Positions 57,747 through 64,000 of a DNA stretch of 64,000 nt are shown here, one piece after another. The DNA is from Peptoniphilus sp. BV3C26 (GTDB lineage Bacteria > Bacillota > Clostridia > Tissierellales > Peptoniphilaceae), in contig NZ_AWXB01000060.1 in the NCBI RefSeq assembly GCF_000478985.1, positions 1-64,000 of the forward strand, given 5' to 3'. The notes under the pieces were generated by a model. That model saw only the letters and a program-made list of their open reading frames with translations, ran no database searches and was not told where the DNA came from. Position 1 is the first letter of the stretch. Each line of letters opens with the position of its first letter. The translations under genes and the position numbers were made by a program.

Positions 57747-58772
57747 CTATTTATGACTTTCTTTTAAGAAAGCATCAATAGTTTTTCTTGATTCATTTCT
57801 TGCTTCTTCATTGCCTTCACTTGATCCACCTGTTGCAATTCTAGCTTTTACTAAATTTATAATACCATTGCCTGCAAATATATGGCCTGCTCCTTTATAA
57901 GAATAGATCTTTGCATTAGGGTTTTGTTCCTTTATTTTATTTGCCATGGCCAGGCTATCCCACATCAAATCATCCTCACCCACAATCATTAATATATTTG
58001 CCTTAACATCTTTTATTGGTATTAGTTTTTCTTGCCTATATGAGTCTTTTTCTATTGCACTGTTATAAGTTTCTTTAAAGCTAATAGGACTTTTAATAAG
58101 GGCTGGTCCAATAATATTTTTTAAAAATGACTTAAATGATGATTTTTTAATATCGATATATGGAAGCTCCTTTCCTTTATATGTCCATGATGAACCATAA
58201 TCTTTAAAATCTAGACCGGCAAAATTATAAGATGATGGGGCGTATAAAATCAAATTATCTATTTCAGGATATTTACTAGCCAAATTAAGGGCATATTCTG
58301 CACCTTTTGACGCTCCCAAAACACTTATGGGTTTATTGTCTTTTATATTTTTATTTATATAACTTATAAGGTCTTCAAATTGTTCTAAAGGGATTTTTGT
58401 CAGAGTTTGTTCTTGGTTCTTCATGCCAAACATAAATAAGGCAAAAGTTTCATAACCCTCTTCTGCCAATCTTTTAGCAGTTTCAAAATTTGGACCTCCA
58501 TCAGAACCTCCAAAACAAATTACAAGGCCCTTATGTGATTTTTCCTTAGGCACAAATCTAAATCCTTGCATCCTACCCTCATCTACATAAGTTACATCAA
58601 CTCCATCAATGTCTGTAGGATATAGACTTATGTCAGTAACATCCTTATAATATTCAGGAAATTTCAAAGCATTGTTATCTTTATACTTATGGTCATTATA
58701 TATTCTAAGAATAAAAACTAAAACTACTAAAATAATAGCAATTGAAAAAATTCTAAAAAATATTTTCTTCAT
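57747..58772 (-). CDS. Membrane-anchored alpha/beta hydrolase (BAAT C-terminal type)
   Basis: The 341-residue protein has a single N-terminal transmembrane helix (about residues 7-24) followed by an alpha/beta hydrolase. The nucleophile lies in VLGASKGAEYAL (GxSxG with Lys after Ser, as in BAAT/acyl-CoA thioesterase relatives), the acid in VGEDDLMWDS and the His in KGAGHIFAG. It probably acts on an acyl ester or thioester at the outer membrane face. The substrate is not known. Confidence 0.85.
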   Translation of the reverse strand: MKKIFFRIFSIAIILVVLVFILRIYNDHKYKDNNALKFPEYYKDVTDISLYPTDIDGVDVTYVDEGRMQGFRFVPKEKSHKGLVICFGGSDGGPNFETAKRLAEEGYETFALFMFGMKNQEQTLTKIPLEQFEDLISYINKNIKDNKPISVLGASKGAEYALNLASKYPEIDNLILYAPSSYNFAGLDFKDYGSSWTYKGKELPYIDIKKSSFKSFLKNIIGPALIKSPISFKETYNSAIEKDSYRQEKLIPIKDVKANILMIVGEDDLMWDSLAMANKIKEQNPNAKIYSYKGAGHIFAGNGIINLVKARIATGGSSEGNEEARNESRKTIDAFLKESHK

Positions 58773-58793
58773 TTTATCTCCTTCCTTTAAAAT

Positions 58794-58836
58794 AAAAAAG
58801 ACTACAGAATTATTATTTTCTATCGTCTGAAGTTTT
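58794..58836 (-). terminator. Terminator of the metallo-beta-lactamase-fold gene
   Basis: CAGACGATAGAA/TTCTGTAGTC hairpin followed by TTTTTTA on the minus strand; imperfect but of the same sequence type as the two terminators to its left. Confidence 0.7.
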
Positions 58837-58871
58837 TAGCTTAGTCGTTTGTTTTCCGTAAGCATATCTAT

Positions 58872-59750
58872 TTAACACTTTTCTATTAAAACATTTCTTG
58901 CCTTCTCTTCTGTATCGTCTTTTTCATCATAACCATCATAGGGTGCTTTGGGGTCATGGACTTTGGGTTTCCTTTTTAACCCATCGCAGATCTCATCTGT
59001 ATGTGCAAAAGCAAAATCTATATCATCAGTCCAACCTGTATGACCTGTTATAATTTTTAACTTTAAATTTCTCTTTCTAAGTGTTTCCTCTAACTTTTTA
59101 AGTGATTTACATTGTAATTTCTTATCTTCTGCAAGAATGTTCAAAAATGCGTAGCCACCATCTGCTCCAAACCAAATCGTATCTCCTGTAAATAAATATG
59201 CATCATCAATCAGATAGACAAGATGTCCCCAAGTATGCCCTGGTACAAGAAATGCTTCTATCTTAATATTCCCTATATAGAAAACCTGCCCATCATCAAC
59301 TAATATTTTTTTATTTTCTATGTGAACTTGTGGCAGTTTAACTAATCCACCAAATACTTTACGTTTTTTACGACCTTCTAAATATTCATTTTCGATTTTT
59401 CCAATATATATAGTGGATTGGCTAAACAATCCATCACTGCCTTTTTCAATAGCTCCCACATGGTCTGTGTCTTGGTGAGTAATTAAAATTTCCTGAATAT
59501 CTTTCGGATCTATATCAAGCCACTTCATTTTTTCTGCTAATCTATCATAATTATAACCTGCATCTATCATAATCCTATGACCGTCTTTTTTGTAGAAATA
59601 AATATTAGCGACATATTCTCTAATACAACTTACTCTCTCATCAATATGCCCTGTATTTAATGGTTTAAATAATTCTTTTCCCCGAAACAGAAAAGACATG
59701 ACTTTTTCTTGCATTTTAGATTCTATTTTTGACATAAATCCTTGCCACAC
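58872..59750 (-). CDS. Metallo-beta-lactamase-fold hydrolase
   Basis: The 292-residue protein has the MBL metal-binding motif as THQDTDHVGAI (HxDxDH in place of the usual HxHxDH, so the second His is Asp). It also shows VPGHTWGHLVYL, TGDTIWFG and a final TGHTGWTDD. The substitution at the second metal ligand is typical of some MBL subgroups and may alter the metal used. The N-terminal 40 residues are helical. Start may be GTG 59750 (after AGGA) or ATG 59735. The stretch from 59751 to 60001 upstream holds no gene, only a CACCTAT/ATAGGTG hairpin near 59970-59990. Confidence 0.85.
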   Translation of the reverse strand: MWQGFMSKIESKMQEKVMSFLFRGKELFKPLNTGHIDERVSCIREYVANIYFYKKDGHRIMIDAGYNYDRLAEKMKWLDIDPKDIQEILITHQDTDHVGAIEKGSDGLFSQSTIYIGKIENEYLEGRKKRKVFGGLVKLPQVHIENKKILVDDGQVFYIGNIKIEAFLVPGHTWGHLVYLIDDAYLFTGDTIWFGADGGYAFLNILAEDKKLQCKSLKKLEETLRKRNLKLKIITGHTGWTDDIDFAFAHTDEICDGLKRKPKVHDPKAPYDGYDEKDDTEEKARNVLIEKC

Positions 59751-60001
59751 ACTCTTTTCCTAAAAATTGCATTTTATTGATACTCATCCTTGTATTCTTC
59801 ATTTTCTTATCTCTTTTTATTTCACGTTCACATTATTAAATTGGATACTCTAAGCAGCACATCAAATATTTGTTTTTTGAGTTTTAAACTTTATTAAAAG
59901 TCTTGGACTCCTTGTATTTACATAACTATTTGCCTCTATCACTATTGTGACGCGAAATCCATAAGTTGGCACCTATCTTTAAAATAGGTGAATTAATATT
60001 T

Positions 60002-60454
60002 TTAGAATTTATGGTAGAAGCAAGCGGAATCTTCCAAATCCCAAGCACCTTCTTTTACATAAAAATTATAGGCTCGCGAATTTTTTAAAGTAGTAAAAAA
60101 TGCACCACTTATACCTCTTTGCTTCAATTGTTTTATACTCGTTTGGTAAAGTTCTTTTGCTAAACCAGTCCCTCTATATTTTTCAGAAACAAAAAACTCA
60201 TCAATGTAAAATGTTGATTCAGTAGAATATCTTCTTATGTGACCAATTATTGCACCAATTATTTTATTTCTATCAACAATCACATTGCCAAAAAATTTAG
60301 GGAAACCTAAAATATCGCTTAAGGATTCCAAGGCTGTTTCTTCTGTCCACTTATTATTCCAAGGTGGAGCATTATAGACAGCTACCATTAACTTTGCTAA
60401 TTCTTCTAAATCTGATCTTAAAATTTTTCGAATTTCTATATTAATCACTTCCAT
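60002..60454 (-). CDS. GNAT-family N-acetyltransferase
   Basis: A 150-residue GNAT protein: IEIRKILRSDLEELAKLM at the start, then FYIDEFFVSEKYRGTGLAKELYQ, which contains the acetyl-CoA-binding R/Q-x-x-G-x-G/A motif (RGTGLA), and SRAYNFYVKEGAWD near the end. The acceptor is unknown. The ATG at 60454 follows AAGGAAG. It overlaps no neighbour and lies 13 bp after the isoprenylcysteine methyltransferase-like gene, so the two are probably one transcript. Confidence 0.85.
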   Translation of the reverse strand: MEVINIEIRKILRSDLEELAKLMVAVYNAPPWNNKWTEETALESLSDILGFPKFFGNVIVDRNKIIGAIIGHIRRYSTESTFYIDEFFVSEKYRGTGLAKELYQTSIKQLKQRGISGAFFTTLKNSRAYNFYVKEGAWDLEDSACFYHKF

Positions 60455-60467
60455 ATCAATCACTTCC

Positions 60468-60959
60468 TTATTTTTTTCTATGCCATGGTATTACTCTGTT
60501 TACTTCTTTTAAATATTCTTCATATTCTTTGCCAAATTCATTTTTTAACCATTTTTCTTCTGTGTTTTTCATTAATATTGTTAAGAAAGCCCAAAAGACA
60601 AAGGGAAGTATTAATAAAATATAGTTTGCTGTAAATAAAAGTAGGCCTGTGAATATAAATATAAATGCTGAATAAACAGGATTTCTTACTAGGGCGTACA
60701 CTCCCTTTGTTATCAATTTATTTTCTTTAACTTTTTTATTTATCTTCTGAACCATAACTGCTTGTATCCATAAATATATGCCTAAAAGGATTAAGACTAT
60801 GCCCCCTATAATAAAAACTATTTTCCCTTCTTTTAATTCTCCTTGATATAAATATCCTTTAAGATGAAGGCATATTCCTAGTATTGTAAGAATTAAACAA
60901 GTAATGACATATACAGGTCCAACTCCAAAAACTGGCATTTTAAATTCTTTGTATTTCAT
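60468..60959 (-). CDS. Isoprenylcysteine carboxyl methyltransferase-family membrane protein
   Basis: The 163-residue protein has four or five transmembrane helices and the ICMT/PEMT signature: GVYALVRNPVYSAFI, then EEKWLKNEFGKEYEEYLKEVNRVIPW with the EE and Y positions that bind SAM. Bacterial members methylate small lipophilic carboxyl or amino compounds. It lies 11 bp downstream of the intact esterase gene. Confidence 0.88.
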   Translation of the reverse strand: MKYKEFKMPVFGVGPVYVITCLILTILGICLHLKGYLYQGELKEGKIVFIIGGIVLILLGIYLWIQAVMVQKINKKVKENKLITKGVYALVRNPVYSAFIFIFTGLLLFTANYILLILPFVFWAFLTILMKNTEEKWLKNEFGKEYEEYLKEVNRVIPWHRKK

Positions 60960-60970
60960 TTTGTACCCGA

Positions 60971-61909
60971 CTAGTGTTTTAGTAGTTCGATAATTTCATC
61001 CTGCGCCTCTCTACCCTCTCTAAAAAATCTCAATAAGGGATAGCAGTGGCTCATTCCTTTGCCCACAATAATTTCATATGGGATTTGATATTTTTCCATT
61101 GCTTTTTTAAATTCGTCCGCAAAGGCATAGAGGCATTCGTTTTCTCCGTAATAAAAATATGTTTTCGGGAAGTCGGTAAAATCTCCTACAGTTCCGTCTA
61201 ACATATATTCAGGCAGGTCTTTATCCCCTTTTGTAATTTCTCTTGCCGTTTTAAAATATGTAGGTTCAATCATTATGTCTTTGTGGTTAAGGGCATTCAT
61301 TTTTTCCCAAATCTCTTTATTTTCTTTGAGAGTTACATCGGGAATCCCTCCTGGTGAAACTGAAATAATTTTTCCGGCCATTGGAAGTGGTCTATCTAAG
61401 GCATTATTATGTAGAAAAATTCCAAGAGCCAGGCAGGCTCCTGATGAAAATCCGAGGACACTTATGTTTTTCGCCTTATAACTTTCGGTCATCAGCCTAT
61501 AGGTTTCAAATGATACTTCATATGTCTTATCTATCTTTACATCTTCCGAGCAAAGGGGATAAAATAAAAACCAGACGTCTTTACCTGTTTGTTCCATTAT
61601 TCTCTCTGATAGAGAAAAGTCTAACCTATCGGGTCCTGTAATCATTCCTCCGCCGAAGAAATGTAGGACTGCTCCTTCTGCAGAGTCCTCATTCTTTTGA
61701 TAGGATATAAGCCTGTAACCCATAAGGTCTCTATCTATGAGATGATATTTTTTTCTCTCGGCTCTCTTTCTTGCCTTATCTAAATCAAATACATGCTTTG
61801 CATTTTGTCCCTTTGCATACTCGAGAATCTCTTCCTTGTTCTTTAAAAACATTTTTTTGACGCCTGCAAGTCTTACTATTGTCGATGCAATTTTATATGT
61901 AACGCTCAT
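60971..61909 (-). CDS. Alpha/beta hydrolase (HSL-like esterase)
   Basis: The 312-residue soluble hydrolase has HFFGGGMITG (oxyanion-hole GGG motif), nucleophile elbow GFSSGACLAL, YYGENECLYAFADEF near the acid position, and GMSHCYPLLRFF with the catalytic His. The fold is that of hormone-sensitive-lipase-type esterases. GGAGGTG precedes the ATG. It follows the ATC-hydrolase-like gene. A truncated near-identical copy lies at 55749-56534. Confidence 0.88.
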   Translation of the reverse strand: MSVTYKIASTIVRLAGVKKMFLKNKEEILEYAKGQNAKHVFDLDKARKRAERKKYHLIDRDLMGYRLISYQKNEDSAEGAVLHFFGGGMITGPDRLDFSLSERIMEQTGKDVWFLFYPLCSEDVKIDKTYEVSFETYRLMTESYKAKNISVLGFSSGACLALGIFLHNNALDRPLPMAGKIISVSPGGIPDVTLKENKEIWEKMNALNHKDIMIEPTYFKTAREITKGDKDLPEYMLDGTVGDFTDFPKTYFYYGENECLYAFADEFKKAMEKYQIPYEIIVGKGMSHCYPLLRFFREGREAQDEIIELLKH

Positions 61910-61970
61910 TTCACACCTCCATTAATAATCATTTATAAGTTTTTACCAATACTTATTCTATAACTGGGCT

Positions 61971-62597
61971 TCATTCTCTATCGCCTGTAATAAAATAATC
62001 ACAACAATCTGCTCCATTTGCTATAGTATCTTTTCTGTGAAGTATACCATGCTCAAGACTTATCATAAGCTCATCAAGTTCGCAGAGTAGTGGCATTAAT
62101 TCATCTACTCCCAGCTTCTTTGTGTAAGCACAAATGGGGCAACGAGTAATTCTATAATAACAAGCACCCTCATAGGGTTGTCCCTCAAAATCAATTTTAA
62201 ATGACGTAGGATAGAGCTTTTCTTTTTCCTCTGTATACCACTTGTAATACTTAAGAATAATTTTCTTATTGGCCTCTTTCCCCCTCTTAGTATTGAGATT
62301 AACCAAGGAAAAATACCATTTGACAGAATAAAGAGATTGGCGCATCATTTCCTGAATGGTTTCTGGCGGAATCTTTTTCTCACTTGCTATATATGGAGCA
62401 ATAAAGGCAAGGGCGAACATCTCATTGTATGCCATGGGATTGTCCTTGCCTATATCATCTGCTTCTTCTATTAATTTTCGATAAATTATTTTGCTCTTTT
62501 TAATAATTTCTGAAGCATATGCTTTATCATACTTCTCTATAAGAACTTTTTTCATTGAACCTTTAAATAATAAGAAATAAAAACCTTTGTATTTCAT
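61971..62597 (-). CDS. ATC hydrolase-like protein (L-2-amino-thiazoline-4-carboxylate hydrolase family)
   Basis: The 208-residue protein resembles the ATC_hydrolase family. The C-terminal half has YYRITRCPICAYTKKLGVDELMPLLCELDELM and NGADCCDYFITGD, with conserved cysteines and aspartates as in the family. The founding members open the thiazoline ring in L-cysteine formation; many Bacillota members have unknown substrates. The gene lies between a methyltransferase and an esterase. The first half is copied, without the catalytic part, at 56420-56812. Confidence 0.75.
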   Translation of the reverse strand: MKYKGFYFLLFKGSMKKVLIEKYDKAYASEIIKKSKIIYRKLIEEADDIGKDNPMAYNEMFALAFIAPYIASEKKIPPETIQEMMRQSLYSVKWYFSLVNLNTKRGKEANKKIILKYYKWYTEEKEKLYPTSFKIDFEGQPYEGACYYRITRCPICAYTKKLGVDELMPLLCELDELMISLEHGILHRKDTIANGADCCDYFITGDRE

Positions 62598-62650
62598 CTT
62601 ACATACCCCATCAATTTTCTAAAATTTTTTATTTTAATTTAAATACAAGT

Positions 62651-63478
62651 TTATTTTCTTCCAATTAAAAGAGTTGAGCCATGAAGCCCTAACAATAGAG
62701 ATTCTTTGTGATCCATAAAAAGACCCCCTGTTGTATCAATTAATTGCACATCTTCGTAGCCGTCTTTTTTCAGCTTTTCAATGAATTTATTCATATCTCC
62801 ATATCTTGACTTGCTCATCAAATCATGAATAACAAAAACTCCACCTTTTTTAAGTACACGAAATGTTTCCAGTAAAAGTTTTTGTTTGTTTTGCCCTGAA
62901 ATATTGTGATAAACATAGTTGCTTGTCACCGCATCAAAACTTTGGTCTTCAAAGGGAAGATTCACTGCATTCCCTTCTTCAAATCTCACATTTTCTATTT
63001 CCTCTAATTTTGCATTATTTTCACAGAGCGCTTTAGAGAATTCTCTTTTATATGAACCTTTCCATATGTCACAGCCCACCATGGTTGCTTTTGGATTTTT
63101 CTTTGCACAAGCTATGGTAAGTGCACCGCTGCCACATCCTACATCTAAACCCAGGCCACCATCTGGGATCTTTACATAGTCGGCAGTCCCCTCTATTATA
63201 ACTTTGGCAAGCTTTCTTTTTCCATTGAAATCAAAAGCCCTATGTAGTACTCTCATCCAGATTGCAAAGAAAGTAAGTTTCAGCGTAGCATATCCGAAAA
63301 TAAGGGCACAGATGAGACGAGCTCTTCCGATAAATACAAGATTACTGATACCGAAGGCTATAAATAGAATAAAAGCTGCAAGACTTGCAAATATTAATTT
63401 CTTTAGCAAGCTTTCAGGAACCCAGTTTTTGTAGTCAGGTTTTATTTTCTTGTCATCAATAAAATTTTCTTGTTTCAT
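62651..63478 (-). CDS. Membrane-anchored SAM-dependent methyltransferase
   Basis: The 275-residue protein has two N-terminal transmembrane helices (about residues 26-48 and 55-78) and a class I methyltransferase domain. SAM-binding motif I is GLDVGCGSGALTIACAK. ATMVGCDIW gives the acidic residue, EEGNAVNLPFEDQSFDAVTSNYVYHNI covers motifs II-III, and FRVLKKGGVFVIHDLM is typical of UbiE relatives. AGGAG precedes the ATG. It is upstream of and probably co-transcribed with the ATC-hydrolase-like gene. Confidence 0.88.
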   Translation of the reverse strand: MKQENFIDDKKIKPDYKNWVPESLLKKLIFASLAAFILFIAFGISNLVFIGRARLICALIFGYATLKLTFFAIWMRVLHRAFDFNGKRKLAKVIIEGTADYVKIPDGGLGLDVGCGSGALTIACAKKNPKATMVGCDIWKGSYKREFSKALCENNAKLEEIENVRFEEGNAVNLPFEDQSFDAVTSNYVYHNISGQNKQKLLLETFRVLKKGGVFVIHDLMSKSRYGDMNKFIEKLKKDGYEDVQLIDTTGGLFMDHKESLLLGLHGSTLLIGRK

Positions 63479-63507
63479 AAATTTTCTCCTGTAAATAATT
63501 CATTTTA

Positions 63508-64000
63508 TTAATTCATATTAGTATAGTGCATTAATAAGGTTAGGTAGTAAATAAAATATATTATGTTAAACCAGCCTCCGCGAATGATCATATGTAGTCC
63601 CTTTGGCAATCTCTCAGCAAGAGGAGTAAAAATTATAAGAAATATAGGTGTAAATAGGGCTTGCCATCTTGGAAATACTGTGTATCCAAATAAAATAATC
63701 AATGCTATTGCTATGTTTGCTAAAGCCATAATAGAAAAAACTATTTTTGCTTGGAGTTTTAAAAATTTTAAAAATTCATCAAAAGCTCCTTTGTTTTCGT
63801 GCCTTGATAAAAGACCTAAGTAGGCACATTGAATGTGATAAGTGCCCCCTAATATCATGCCAAAAATATTTATTAAAAATACAAACCAAGCAAGATTTAA
63901 ATACTCTTCTTGTATGCTCAAAACAATATGATAAAATCCAATACAATATATAAAGGCACATATTGGACCTAAAAGACCACCAATATATAATCTTTTTATG
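63508..64000 (-). CDS. Integral membrane protein, 5' end beyond the window
   Basis: The reading frame is open from the right edge to the stop at 63508, so the gene is partial at its 5' end. At least 163 residues are visible, with five or six transmembrane segments starting RLYIGGLLGPICAFIYCIGFYHIVL. A TTG near 63921 is not a convincing start, because strongly hydrophobic coding sequence continues upstream. HIQCAYLGLLSRHENKGAFDEF and PLAERLPKGLHMIIRGGWFN are conserved-looking loops. I do not recognise a family. It lies 29 bp before the methyltransferase gene on the same strand. Confidence 0.75.
   Translation of the reverse strand, partial: IKRLYIGGLLGPICAFIYCIGFYHIVLSIQEEYLNLAWFVFLINIFGMILGGTYHIQCAYLGLLSRHENKGAFDEFLKFLKLQAKIVFSIMALANIAIALIILFGYTVFPRWQALFTPIFLIIFTPLAERLPKGLHMIIRGGWFNIIYFIYYLTLLMHYTNMN

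Overview
The window is AT-rich (roughly 28-30% GC by eye) chromosomal DNA of a low-GC Gram-positive anaerobe. SLH-domain surface proteins, an indole-type tryptophanase with its transporter, a Prp-processed L27, T-box and L21 leaders and an ECF-free housekeeping core all point to Bacillota. The best guess is a Peptoniphilus-like member of the Peptoniphilaceae; this rests on protein resemblance, as no 16S gene is present.

Left part (1-20 kb): a tryptophanase-TnaT operon, a TVP38/DedA-type membrane protein, one intact and one frameshifted SLH protein, and rpmF-yceD. Then comes a long leftward housekeeping operon, obg-yhbY-nadD-yqeK-lcp-rsfS-ridA, and the rplU-prp-rpmA operon behind an L21 leader. 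After these lie an FMN-binding lipoprotein, thrS behind a T-box, a DUF6873-type gene, a TrmH-type rRNA methyltransferase, a purine permease and a secreted protein.

20.1-25.85 kb is foreign: base composition jumps to about 50% GC, and two imperfect inverted half-sites (20119-20134 and 25816-25831) bracket it. It looks like the collapsed remnant of a serine-recombinase-driven conjugative or mobilizable element. It retains a chimeric 71-aa ORF (DUF3847-like N-terminus joined to what looks like a recombinase tail), a cluster of hairpins, a 1077-aa RecQ-like helicase, a small HTH-like protein, a structured gene-free region and an XRE regulator. It ends 9-20 bp from the stop codon of spoVG.

26-45 kb: murC, a DUF2975/XRE membrane module, ADP-ribosylglycohydrolase, an MFS transporter, a thioesterase, a beta-helix/InlB-repeat/SLH surface protein, a PH-domain protein, and LemA with DUF3137. 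A two-component system diverges from a three-gene ABC exporter of the lantibiotic-immunity (LanFEG/Cpr) type. A K+ channel/RCK gene follows; its 3' 359 bp are repeated downstream, flanking a small secreted protein gene. Then come a membrane protein and a CPBP protease.

45-64 kb: a second beta-helix/SLH surface protein, then a complete type I restriction-modification operon. That operon is headed by a 57-aa ribbon-helix-helix protein with overlapping palindromic operators, and its hsdM is split by a homopolymer frameshift. The right end is an accessory cluster of methyltransferases, alpha/beta hydrolases, ATC-hydrolase-like proteins, a metallo-beta-lactamase-fold protein and GNAT and ICMT enzymes. 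A methyltransferase / ATC hydrolase / esterase set occurs there twice, the left copy carrying an internal deletion of about 560 bp that fuses two genes. The last gene runs off the right edge.
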